Origin: an uncultured Bacteroidales bacterium
GTDB taxonomy: Bacteria > Bacteroidota > Bacteroidia > Bacteroidales > UBA932
Direction: 5' to 3'
NCBI GenBank assembly: GCA_946405435.1
Contig: CAMJHF010000001.1
Location: 1 to 64,000 of the forward strand
Length of the DNA: 64,000 bases
Positions 6,029-14,325 of the stretch are shown here, in pieces; the first letter of the stretch is position 1, and every line of letters starts with the position of its first letter. Below the pieces are notes generated by a model. The model did no database searches and had not been told where the DNA came from. It saw only the letters and a program-made list of their open reading frames with translations. Position numbers and translations under genes: made by a program.

Positions 6029-7132
6029 ATGCCCCAACCTATTAGGATATTTTCTTTCTTTTCTGGTTCTGGCTTTCTTGATTTAGGATTCGAGAAAGCG
6101 GGATTTGTTGTAGATTTTGTAAATGAGTTCTCTCTGTCATTTTCAAAAGCCTATAAGTATGCTCGTGCTCAAATGGGGATTCCAGAGCCCAGATTTGGTT
6201 ATAGTAAGGATATAAACGAGTTCATAGAAACTCGTTCAAGAGAATTAAAAGGCCACATTGCACTTGAACACAAAGAGGGGAATCTTGTTGGCTTTATTGG
6301 AGGGCCGCCGTGTCCTGATTTTTCGATTGCCGGAAAGCAGAAGGGCCGTGATGGAGATAACGGGAAGTTATCTCAATCGTATGTAGATTTAATATGTGCT
6401 CAAAAGCCGGATTTCTTTCTGTTTGAGAATGTTAAGGGGTTATGGAGAACAGCCAAGCATCGTGCATACTATGATGAATTGAAGGAGTCTCTTTCCAAGT
6501 ACTATTATTTGACAGATCGGCTGTGCAATGCCCTTGAATTCGGTGCACCGCAAGATAGAGATAGAATCCTTCTATTTGGTGTTCGGAGTACAGTGGCTAG
6601 ACGACTACACCTGAATATCAATGATTTTAATTGGAATGGTTATATAAGATTTGATATAGATGAAATAAAGAATCTTCCTTGGCCCCCAACAGAACCGTTT
6701 GAAATTCAGAATAATAGACCTGCACCAGAGGAAATCCCCCAGGAACTTACGGTTCAGTATTGGTTTGAGAAGAATGATGTCCTTCATCATCCAAACTCAC
6801 AGGATTTCTTTACACCAAGAGCAGGGCTTGCGAGGATGTTGGCAATTCAAGAAGGGGATGATTCAAAAAAAAGTTATAAGAGATTACATCGTTGGCGTTA
6901 TTCACCAACAGTCGCTTATGGCAATAATGAGGTTCATCTTCATCCGTATTTAGCAAGAAGATTGTCTGCTGCTGAGGCTATGGCCTTACAATCTTTACCT
7001 GCTGATTTTTCATTACCTCCGGAGATGTCTCTGTCGGACAAATTCAAGACTATTGGCAACGGAGTGCCGTTCTTATTAGCAAACGGTATCGCACAATCCA
7101 TACGGGACTTTTTTAATCTTACAAAACAATGA
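6029..7132 (+). CDS. DNA (cytosine-5-)-methyltransferase
   Basis: A 367-residue type II C5-cytosine methyltransferase that would protect the element and host DNA from the adjacent nuclease. Motif I is FSFFSGSGFLDLGF (about residues 8-21), motif IV has the catalytic Pro-Cys in GGPPCPDFS (about 91-99), motif VI is FENV (about 133), motif VIII is QDRDRILLFGVR and motif X is GNGVPFLLANGIA near the end. The order and length are normal. It overlaps the next gene by ATGA, so methylase and nuclease are translationally coupled. The recognition sequence cannot be read from the protein. Confidence 0.95.
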   Translation: MPQPIRIFSFFSGSGFLDLGFEKAGFVVDFVNEFSLSFSKAYKYARAQMGIPEPRFGYSKDINEFIETRSRELKGHIALEHKEGNLVGFIGGPPCPDFSIAGKQKGRDGDNGKLSQSYVDLICAQKPDFFLFENVKGLWRTAKHRAYYDELKESLSKYYYLTDRLCNALEFGAPQDRDRILLFGVRSTVARRLHLNINDFNWNGYIRFDIDEIKNLPWPPTEPFEIQNNRPAPEEIPQELTVQYWFEKNDVLHHPNSQDFFTPRAGLARMLAIQEGDDSKKSYKRLHRWRYSPTVAYGNNEVHLHPYLARRLSAAEAMALQSLPADFSLPPEMSLSDKFKTIGNGVPFLLANGIAQSIRDFFNLTKQ

Positions 7133-8223
7133 AATTAACGGCTTATAATATCGTCAATGCGATAAATGGTCTTCCAAGAAATAGGGATTATAACTATGTT
7201 AATCCTGACAATCATGGGAAAATACGTATTGTCAATGTATGCCTGCCGGAAGGGCCTATTATTATTCGTCGTTGGGATCCAACATCAAATAAAGCGGCGA
7301 CCCCTAAATCTTTTTCACAAGCTTCTGATATCAGTATGTCTAGTGAAATGATTTGGCGATTTGCGAATGCTTTATCATGTATGGAACCAATTAATCTTGA
7401 CCGTCTTTTTGCTGGTTCATATAATACGCGATCTGTCCTTGAATCTTTAATGGCCCATACACCGGAGTTTTATTTCTGTTATCCCGGGCGTATTATGGAT
7501 AAGGGGGGACAGACTTCAATAGAGACTGGACACAAGCATTTAATTTGGACACCTGAAACTCCACATCAAAACGCAGTACTTGTACAAAAGGAAGTGCAGA
7601 ATATGGCCATTTCTGAGATTCCTTCAAAACAAGTTATCTATGATGATATTATTGTCCCCGAATCATTGACGAGCGGACCACTTGATATTGAAGTCGTTCG
7701 TCGGCATACACAGATACAGATTGCTTTGTATATCATTGGGTTGCAATTAGGATATAGAACATGGATAGCTCAAAACGATATGGGTATTCAGTATAAGGGC
7801 CAACCTCTAATCTGTCAGCCAAATATTATATCCTCATTGACGGATGATGAAAATGTCGTATCTCGTTTTCGAGCAGAATCCGAGGCTAAGTTGATAGATT
7901 GTATCTGGTTTCAGAACGGGCGCTTCATGCCAGCAGTAATGGAAGTTGAGCATACTACTGGTGTGACATCTGGACTGACACGAATGAAAGGGTTATATGA
8001 TATGATGCCGGACTTTAAGACGCGATATGTCATTGTGGCTCCAGATGATGATAGGGATATGGTTATCGAGAAGATTAATCGTCCACAGTTCAAAGAATTA
8101 GATGCCAGATATTTCGCATATTCTTCGGTCGAGGAGTTGTATTATATCTGTACCCATCGAAACCTTCATGGCGTTAATCAGGAGTTTTTAGACTGCTATA
8201 TGGAGAAGGTCTGTCTCTCGTAA
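7129..8223 (+). CDS. Putative type II restriction endonuclease
   Basis: A 364-residue protein immediately after the methyltransferase. Around residues 253-280 a PD-(D/E)xK-like core can be seen: an Asp in AKLIDCIWF, a short turn, then a strand AVMEVEHTTGV carrying Glu-x-Glu in place of the usual (D/E)xK, followed by the helix SGLTRMKGLYDMM. Assignment rests mainly on the gene order methylase-nuclease-vsr and this core. The N-terminal part is unrecognised and probably reads the target sequence. Confidence 0.75.
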   Translation: MKLTAYNIVNAINGLPRNRDYNYVNPDNHGKIRIVNVCLPEGPIIIRRWDPTSNKAATPKSFSQASDISMSSEMIWRFANALSCMEPINLDRLFAGSYNTRSVLESLMAHTPEFYFCYPGRIMDKGGQTSIETGHKHLIWTPETPHQNAVLVQKEVQNMAISEIPSKQVIYDDIIVPESLTSGPLDIEVVRRHTQIQIALYIIGLQLGYRTWIAQNDMGIQYKGQPLICQPNIISSLTDDENVVSRFRAESEAKLIDCIWFQNGRFMPAVMEVEHTTGVTSGLTRMKGLYDMMPDFKTRYVIVAPDDDRDMVIEKINRPQFKELDARYFAYSSVEELYYICTHRNLHGVNQEFLDCYMEKVCLS

Positions 8224-8234
8224 ACAGTCCCCAG

Positions 8235-8777
8235 ATGTCCGATGTATTAACCACAGAACAACGCCATAAGAATATGGCGGCTATCCACTCAACCTCAACA
8301 AAACCGGAGGTCAGGATGCGACATGAACTGTGGAGAAGGTGTTTCAGATACAGAAAGAACGACAAACGACTTCCCGGCAGTCCGGACATCGTATTACCGA
8401 AATATCGAACAGTTGTATTCGTGCACGGCTGCTTCTGGCATGGACATAAAGGGTGCAAGAATTACACGATTCCAAAGACCAATACGGATTTCTGGGTGCA
8501 GAAGGTAGATCGGAATCAGCAGCGAGACCAAGAAGTCTGGCGGAAACTTGAAGCAAGGGATTGGTCTGTAATAATCATTTGGGAATGTGAGTTGGAGAAG
8601 AAACGATTTGACGAAACGATAGACCGTGTGGAGAAGGAGATAATAGAGAACGGCAGATTACACGAACAGAGACGACAAGAACGGCGGTTGCTGCGAGAAC
8701 AAAGATTGGGGGAGAGAAGGGTGTGGAAAGCCAGGCAGGATGCATTGATGAAAGAATTAAAACATATTGACTTATGA
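8235..8777 (+). CDS. vsr: Very short patch repair endonuclease (Vsr)
   Basis: A 180-residue Vsr family nickase that repairs T:G mismatches arising when 5-methylcytosine deaminates at the partner methylase site. The catalytic Asp in GSPDIVLP is at residue 51, the position known in E. coli Vsr. Zinc ligands fit His/Cys in HGCFWHGHKGC (64-74) and the later WECELE. The C-terminal about 45 residues form a long, very charged helix rich in Arg and Glu, which is longer than in typical Vsr. It stands 11 bases after the nuclease gene and overlaps the next gene by ATGA. Confidence 0.93.
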   Translation: MSDVLTTEQRHKNMAAIHSTSTKPEVRMRHELWRRCFRYRKNDKRLPGSPDIVLPKYRTVVFVHGCFWHGHKGCKNYTIPKTNTDFWVQKVDRNQQRDQEVWRKLEARDWSVIIIWECELEKKRFDETIDRVEKEIIENGRLHEQRRQERRLLREQRLGERRVWKARQDALMKELKHIDL

Positions 8778-9199
8778 AACTGTTAAAAGCGACCAACATC
8801 AAGAACCAGACCTTCAAATCTGGATTAAAGCAGACTGTATGGACTTATGAGAACGAAGAACTATCTCATTTAAAACCGGTAATCATTCCGAATGTATCAC
8901 TTGACCCCAACAAGCCGGACGAAGAGGGTTTTGAACTGGTCAGAGTTGAGGGTATTTATGTTCGGAATGACAATACCGCATCTATCGTCTATGCCTGTCC
9001 GTTTACGGATGCTGAATTGGATAATAAAGAGATCTTGCATTGGTATTTGGATGCCTTCTATTCCAACATGCTTAATTTCCAGATTCGCAAGGTTCAAAAA
9101 ACCGACATCGCTTTTTTGGTCAACGGAAAGATTGATAAAAAGGCCAAGAAGCATTTAGAGGATTTGGGGGCAATGATACTGGAAAGGAATATCAAATAA
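8774..9199 (+). CDS. Hypothetical protein in R-M operon
   Basis: A 141-residue soluble protein, translationally coupled to vsr by an ATGA overlap. It has a strand-rich N-terminal half (FELVRVEGIYVRNDN near residue 54), a middle helix and a Lys-rich C-terminus. It has no membrane segment and no recognised family. Its tight coupling to the R-M genes and to the membrane protein after it suggests a function linked to defence or to control of the R-M set, but there is no motif to support a mechanism. Confidence 0.65.
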   Translation: MKLLKATNIKNQTFKSGLKQTVWTYENEELSHLKPVIIPNVSLDPNKPDEEGFELVRVEGIYVRNDNTASIVYACPFTDAELDNKEILHWYLDAFYSNMLNFQIRKVQKTDIAFLVNGKIDKKAKKHLEDLGAMILERNIK

Positions 9200-9753
9200 T
9201 GCCCCAACCGTACACCGACAAGCAGTTCACAAAGGATTTCAAGGAATTGACTGCAATCATCACCAAACGATTGCAGTCTGCCGATAGTACAGATGAAGTC
9301 CAGGAAGAACTGTCCATGCTTGAAGGTCTTGCCACGAACAAGAATGCTCCTGCAGCGGCAAAGACCATCTACGGTCTTGCCTATTTGATGGAGGACAAGC
9401 CGTGGTATGACTTCAAGAAAGGGTTTGATGCTATCAAGGATGGAGCAAACGAGGCTCAGGAGAACGAGTCCTTCTGCTGGTTCATTCTCGGCTCGTTGTA
9501 CCTCAACGGTAAACCCGATCTACCGAAGGATATCGTATCGGCAAAGTATTGGATTAAGAAAGCCGTTGATGCTGGATATAAGGATGCCGTTTTGGTGTAT
9601 GAAATGAACTGGGGTGACAATCCTCCTGGATTCAAAGAGTGGATGGAGGATAAGATGGAGAAGGATTATGGCCGAATACAGAAACTGAAAAGATGGCTTC
9701 CGATTGTGCTGGCTCTGGCTATTTTGGGGTTGATATTTCTGCTGGTGAGATAG
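9199..9753 (+). CDS. Sel1/TPR-like protein with C-terminal membrane anchor
   Basis: A 184-residue protein with one clear Sel1-like repeat (FILGSLYLNGKPDLPKDIV followed by AKYWIKKAVDAGYKDA, about residues 95-135) and a weaker one before it. A single hydrophobic helix (LPIVLALAILGLIFLLV, about 167-183) lies at the extreme C-terminus, so it should be tail-anchored with the repeats in the cytoplasm. Sel1 repeats bind partner proteins. The start codon overlaps the previous stop (TAATG). It is the last gene of the R-M operon. Confidence 0.7.
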   Translation: MPQPYTDKQFTKDFKELTAIITKRLQSADSTDEVQEELSMLEGLATNKNAPAAAKTIYGLAYLMEDKPWYDFKKGFDAIKDGANEAQENESFCWFILGSLYLNGKPDLPKDIVSAKYWIKKAVDAGYKDAVLVYEMNWGDNPPGFKEWMEDKMEKDYGRIQKLKRWLPIVLALAILGLIFLLVR

Positions 9754-9755
9754 GC

Positions 9756-9980
9756 TTAATAGACCGTTATAGGCTTCAACTTCAAATAGCCAATCTGCTT
9801 ACGTTTGTAATAGAAAAACACATATAGGAAGTTATCAACTCGTTTGTAAGATGCAGTCAGGAACTTTTGTTGTTCGGGATCGGTCAAGGTTTCAAAAAAC
9901 TGCATGTTGTTGAAATAGAATGATGGTCTAAGACCAGTGATTGCCGCGCTTTCACTGATGGTTTCGATTAAAGTTTTCAT
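9756..9980 (-). CDS. Small hypothetical protein
   Basis: A 74-residue protein, convergent with the Sel1-like gene and ending 3 bases from it. It is rich in Phe and Tyr (VDNFLYVFFYYKRKQIGY near residue 48), soluble or weakly amphipathic, with a basic C-terminus. No family was recognised. It is divergent from the primase-helicase gene with a 215-base regulatory region between them, so it could be a regulator of that region, but this is only positional. Confidence 0.5.
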   Translation of the reverse strand: MKTLIETISESAAITGLRPSFYFNNMQFFETLTDPEQQKFLTASYKRVDNFLYVFFYYKRKQIGYLKLKPITVY

Positions 9981-10008
9981 GTTTTTTGTTTAATAATAAA
10001 GCGGATTT

Positions 10009-10048
10009 CTGAATTTATTTCAAGAAGTTACTATATTATTATATATAA
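10009..10048 (+). promoter_or_regulatory. Element-specific bipartite promoter-like motif, copy C
   Basis: CTGAATTTATT at 10009 and GTTACTATATTATTATATA from 10027, again with the 18-base offset. It lies 187 bases before the primase-helicase start, so it is the best candidate promoter for that gene and its long structured leader. Confidence 0.45.
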
Positions 10049-10059
10049 AGTAATTACAG

Positions 10060-10191
10060 GTTAGGGACTGCAATGAAATTGGACATAGAAGATTCGTCTT
10101 TCGCTATAAAGTTTTCGTGCAAGCCCCGCCCCTGTATGTTGCCCTAACAATATATGGGGGCTTGGTTTGTAAAATTATAGCGGCACGAAAA
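10060..10191 (+). promoter_or_regulatory. Structured leader of the primase-helicase with competing pairings
   Basis: CGCTATAA (10102-10109) can pair with TTATAGCG (10175-10182), and TTTTCGTGC (10112-10120) with GCACGAAAA (10183-10191). The two helices cross, so they form a pseudoknot or exclude each other. Between them CAAGCCCC (10120-10127) pairs with GGGGCTTG (10157-10164), and GTTAGGG (10060-10066) with CCCTAAC (10142-10148) in the loop. The last arm ends 4 bases before the ATG at 10196. Translation control or an origin function are both possible. Confidence 0.5.
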
Positions 10192-10195
10192 AGAA

Positions 10196-13186
10196 ATGAC
10201 GATACGGTTCAACTACGCAAGACCGAGATATTGGAAAGAAAAGGATAAGTGGACGAAACCCAGCAATGGGGACAAGATGAATGTCAAGCCACTTAAGGAT
10301 ATCCGTTTCGGGAAGAATACCGAAAAGGATGCCAGTCCGATGATACAAATGTTCGATTGTGGCTATCGTGTTGGTAAAGAAAACATTGATTGGTCTGGGT
10401 GGAACGGTTGCGTCTATTCTGATATCGATGCTAAGCATTATTATAATGATTGCAAGCAGTTTGATACAGAAAAACTGAGACAAGGACTGCATGAATACCT
10501 GCTCGTTTATCACAATTTCAACTATTATGCACTCCAGACATCGAACTCTGGTTTGGGCTATCATATTTTGTTCTATTTCGATGTCGATAAGACCGAAAAT
10601 AATTTCAGGAAGTGCGCTCAGAGAGTAAGGGAGATAGTTGCTGAGGCATTTACAAATATCGGAGCGAAAGCAATATTTGACTGGCCACATGTTGCCGATA
10701 AGTGTTCGGAAAGTCCATATCAACTGATGTACCTGACGGACAAACCGTGGCTATGGGGTAATTCCGACCAGCCCGGCTTCGGTTCTTTTGAGGACATCGA
10801 AACCTACGAACTGGAAAAAGAAAGAATCAAGGTGTCGGATGTCCAACCAGACGGTTCCGAGTTGTTCCAGTTCAAATCCGTCAAACTGGTTGATAAGATC
10901 GGTTATAAAGACCATCATCAGAGGTGGGCGATATACGATGCTTTGATAGCGGTGTTCAAAGACAAGGTGGAGGTGGACGAGGAATGGAAGAAGATTTCGA
11001 ATCTGATACCAGAACAAAATGGCCATAACCATCGCTTCTATGAAGAAGAACCGGAAATAAACAAATGGTATGATATATACAACGGACAGTATGTCAAGGT
11101 GGCAAGGCTGGAAGAATTCGGCTACCGTTTCAAAAAGGTATTCGCCCCGAAAGAATTTGACCTATATAATGCCGACTTGGTATATGAACTGGAAGATGAC
11201 CAGCATCTGACCGATATAGATATCGAATGGGACAAGGACAGGTGTAACCACGTATTTGCCGGATGCGGTTTCGGAAAGACGTTCATGGCGAAGGAGTTTA
11301 CTAACTCCGGCAAAAGAACATGCTTCATCAGTCCGATGACCAGCATCAACAAGGATTCTTTCGACAGGGAGGATGCGAAGCACTGGCTGATTGTCGATGC
11401 CAACCATACGGATGAAGTCGAGCATATCTGCGGCAATGTACAGAACGCCCTGACCAGCAAGTGGAGTATCTGCACGACTTGGGAATCCTTCTACCTGTAC
11501 GAAATGTGGAAGTACGACTTCGAATATTTCGTGGTGGACGAGATCCACACTTTGTACATGTACGATTATCGTCTGGAAAGTATATCCCACATCAAGAATG
11601 CCCTCAACAGGATTAAAGGAATCCGTATATTGATGACCGGAACGCCGTCTTATGAGGTTGAGGAGTTCAACTGCAAGAAGATACAGGTGAACAAGAGGGC
11701 AAAGAAGGTCAAGGCGGACATCGTTTTCTATTACAAGTCCGGGAAGGGGTATGTGTACAAGGACATGAGGGACTGGATTAACGAATCCCCGGACAACATA
11801 GCCTTGCTGTTCCGTGACGGAACGAACTACCAGACGGAGGAGGACTTGAAATACTATGGTATTGAGTGCGACGTTTTCAACAAGCAGTATTCTGAGACCG
11901 TCAATTTCGTCCTCAACAACCAGACTATCAGGAAGCAGGTAACCGTATTCAGCGTTTACGGACAGGCCGGCATCAATCTGTATATTGATACCAACAAGAA
12001 GGCCAGAGTGTATATAATGAACGACAGTTCACTCGGCATCATCCAGTACGCAAACAGGGTGAGGAACAAGGAAGTAATCGACAAGGTGGTCATTCCGTAC
12101 AAGTATTCGAAACTCAATAACGACATCAAGGATTTGGATACCAGCATCGACTACGACTATGCCTATACTAGAGTGGATATGATAAATTCCAACAGGGTAA
12201 GGTACAATTTATTCGATGAACGATACAAAAACCTGTTTGAGGTCACTTATGGAATGATACCCGAAGTTCTGGACAGCCTTGAAGAGAAATGTGTCCTCAA
12301 CGAAAGACGATATAAGGCATATCGGCTGATTAAGAATGTCCAGAAGTACGAAAGTCAGATGCAGCTGATATATAATCGTCTTTCGACCAACTACTTTGAT
12401 GTAAACTGCATCTATCTGGATAAAGATGTGCCGCTTGCGAAGCATTCACAACTTCGTCAAGACAGATTTAGCGGTCAGATGGTCAGGTTTGACTGGAACA
12501 TGGTACAGGAGACAAGGGATGGTGTTCTGTGGATCAAGCCGACAGAGGAGTTCAACAAGGTCGTTACTGGTGACTTGAAGGCCGTCATCGAGGACATCAT
12601 CAACAGGATAAATAAACAGAACGACAGGGACAAGGAGAAAACCGAGGCCGAGTTCAAATCGGTAATACAGGAGATTGTACGAAGGACAGGCGGGATTACG
12701 AAAGTCGATATTGTCAAGTATGACGAGTTCCTGGTACTGATTGAAAATTACGGTCAGTATATCGACAGGGAGTTTCTGGAGAATATGACGAAGGATGACT
12801 GGAATCCGTTTGAAGAAGCGGCCAGATATACAAGGTCACTGTATAACGAGACGATAGACTGGAAAACTGCGGCGAGGGAGGTTTACGGCAATCTGAAAAG
12901 GTTGTCGGGAATCGTGTTCGATTATTTCGATGTGTTCATGTTCCAGCCGAAGGTGACGGACAAGATGGATATACCGGATGACGATATTACTCGGATGATA
13001 GAGGAATACTTGAAAAAGACTTATATCAGGAAAAAGAAAAAGGGCGGTCCGGTTATAGTCGATGGAGTCAGGTACGGTTCAATCAAGGAAGCGATGCACA
13101 AGACAGGGCTTTCGCGCAGCACGATTTGGCGCAAGGTGAAACAGTCGGCGCAAGTAGATGCTGGCGGCGGAGCCGGGGGGTCGTGA
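10196..13186 (+). CDS. Primase-helicase (AEP/PrimPol domain fused to SF2-like helicase)
   Basis: A 996-residue replication protein. The N-terminal archaeo-eukaryotic primase core shows motif I YSDID (Asp76, Asp78), motif II SNSGLGYH (His123) and motif III FDWP (Asp162). The helicase follows: Walker A GCGFGKT (about 356), DEIH box VDEIHTLYM (about 446), TGTPS (about 481) and an arginine motif QYANRVR (about 616). The C-terminus carries a short HTH-like unit (about 952-985) shared with two other element proteins. It probably primes and unwinds at the element origin, supported by the SSB at 560. Confidence 0.85.
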   Translation: MTIRFNYARPRYWKEKDKWTKPSNGDKMNVKPLKDIRFGKNTEKDASPMIQMFDCGYRVGKENIDWSGWNGCVYSDIDAKHYYNDCKQFDTEKLRQGLHEYLLVYHNFNYYALQTSNSGLGYHILFYFDVDKTENNFRKCAQRVREIVAEAFTNIGAKAIFDWPHVADKCSESPYQLMYLTDKPWLWGNSDQPGFGSFEDIETYELEKERIKVSDVQPDGSELFQFKSVKLVDKIGYKDHHQRWAIYDALIAVFKDKVEVDEEWKKISNLIPEQNGHNHRFYEEEPEINKWYDIYNGQYVKVARLEEFGYRFKKVFAPKEFDLYNADLVYELEDDQHLTDIDIEWDKDRCNHVFAGCGFGKTFMAKEFTNSGKRTCFISPMTSINKDSFDREDAKHWLIVDANHTDEVEHICGNVQNALTSKWSICTTWESFYLYEMWKYDFEYFVVDEIHTLYMYDYRLESISHIKNALNRIKGIRILMTGTPSYEVEEFNCKKIQVNKRAKKVKADIVFYYKSGKGYVYKDMRDWINESPDNIALLFRDGTNYQTEEDLKYYGIECDVFNKQYSETVNFVLNNQTIRKQVTVFSVYGQAGINLYIDTNKKARVYIMNDSSLGIIQYANRVRNKEVIDKVVIPYKYSKLNNDIKDLDTSIDYDYAYTRVDMINSNRVRYNLFDERYKNLFEVTYGMIPEVLDSLEEKCVLNERRYKAYRLIKNVQKYESQMQLIYNRLSTNYFDVNCIYLDKDVPLAKHSQLRQDRFSGQMVRFDWNMVQETRDGVLWIKPTEEFNKVVTGDLKAVIEDIINRINKQNDRDKEKTEAEFKSVIQEIVRRTGGITKVDIVKYDEFLVLIENYGQYIDREFLENMTKDDWNPFEEAARYTRSLYNETIDWKTAAREVYGNLKRLSGIVFDYFDVFMFQPKVTDKMDIPDDDITRMIEEYLKKTYIRKKKKGGPVIVDGVRYGSIKEAMHKTGLSRSTIWRKVKQSAQVDAGGGAGGS

Positions 13187-13254
13187 AACAATTAGCACAA
13201 ATTAGACAAACTTTATATATTATAGAATTTGTCAAAAAATACATAATTGTTTCA
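13184..13254 (+). terminator. Long imperfect hairpin after primase-helicase
   Basis: TGAAACAATTA (13184-13194, including the stop codon) pairs with TAATTGTTTCA (13244-13254), and GACAAA (13205-13210) with TTTGTC (13228-13233) inside. There is no clean T-run, so its role as terminator or mRNA end protection is uncertain. Confidence 0.4.
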
Positions 13255-13535
13255 TACAATACAAAAAACAATGTGGGAACGGGGCTTGATGTGTCAGGGC
13301 AAGGCTTCGGATGGAAGCGGACAGGCATGGGCAATAATGTTCAAAAACAATCGTTTCTGACAGAAATGAAATAGCACAACAGGGATTGTTGTGCTAACTT
13401 ATTAATAATCATATCGTTTAGTCACGAAATAATATTCATTAATTATATTTTTGAATATTATAGTTTAATTATTGATGTTGTATGGTTGTTTGACAAACAA
13501 TATGCAAGATTAACTACTTGAGCTTATTATCCAAA
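13255..13535. other. Non-coding, AT-rich stretch with palindromes
   Basis: No convincing gene is visible. It contains a perfect 10-bp hairpin TAGCACAACA/TGTTGTGCTA (13372-13396, 5-base loop), an AATATTCA/TGAATATT repeat (13431-13459) and the near-perfect palindrome TTGTTTG-a-CAAACAA (13486-13500). These could be protein-binding sites or, given the adjacent replication gene, part of an origin. No iterons were found. Confidence 0.4.
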
Positions 13536-14255
13536 TCATTTTTCACTAATCGGTCGAATAGGAAGCCCATACCAACGCTCGTACGCTCGAACATCAAGAA
13601 TATTCTCCATGTCCCCAACTTCTTTTTTTCCCATAATAAAGACATGTCCCCACGAATCTGGGCTAGTAAACATTTCTGCCGTCCAATAAACTCCATATTT
13701 TTCTGCCGCCCATGCATTGACATTAGGTCCATCTATTACTCCGGGTAAAGGAAAATAGATAATTGCCCCGTTGATATTGCTTTTCACTTCAAATACGTTT
13801 ACTCCATTTCTTGTTGTACGCGTCCATGTACATTTCTCAATCAGTTCTTCACATTCCGACATCGTTGGAATTCGCCATTCCCCTCCAAGTTTCACATGGG
13901 CGGCATCATCATCCAAGTCAAGTCTTGTTTTTGTGTCGGCATTCTTAAACCAAGGTGTATATTTTGAAAAATGAATATTGGTATGTCCTGTATTGTGTGT
14001 TTCAATATCACCGCTTGTATAATACGAATAGTTATAGAGTGTAAAATCCGTTTTAGCAGTCCTCTCTCCCCAAGCATAACGATCTCCATAACCTTCAGGA
14101 GTTGTTGCCCCAAGATTACATTCCCCCCAATAAACACTTAAACCGAGATCAACTGCCCCTTTCGGCAGATTGGAATCTTCGGCATTTTCTTTATTACATG
14201 CTGCCAGACATAGGACGGCAAAAAGGATGGAGATAATAGAACAGTATCTTTTCAT
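13536..14255 (-). CDS. FISUMP-domain lipoprotein
   Basis: A 239-residue exported lipoprotein starting at the ATG at 14255, with a hydrophobic leader and lipobox LAAC (Cys about residue 20). The body matches the Fibrobacter-succinogenes-major-paralogous (FISUMP, DUF1566-like) pattern common in Bacteroidetes: VDLGLSVYWGECNLGATTPE, YAWGE, GGEWRIPTMSECEEL, and a C-terminal YWTAEMF and GLPIRPISE. Its role is unknown, probably surface exposed. A TATCTTTG box (14277-14284, minus strand) provides a host-like promoter. It seems to be cargo, not an element maintenance gene. Confidence 0.8.
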   Translation of the reverse strand: MKRYCSIISILFAVLCLAACNKENAEDSNLPKGAVDLGLSVYWGECNLGATTPEGYGDRYAWGERTAKTDFTLYNYSYYTSGDIETHNTGHTNIHFSKYTPWFKNADTKTRLDLDDDAAHVKLGGEWRIPTMSECEELIEKCTWTRTTRNGVNVFEVKSNINGAIIYFPLPGVIDGPNVNAWAAEKYGVYWTAEMFTSPDSWGHVFIMGKKEVGDMENILDVRAYERWYGLPIRPISEK

Positions 14256-14325
14256 ATACAACTTTGTATTAGGATGCAAAGATACTGATTATTTCCGACT
14301 ATTTGCCGTCCTGTCCTATAACTGT

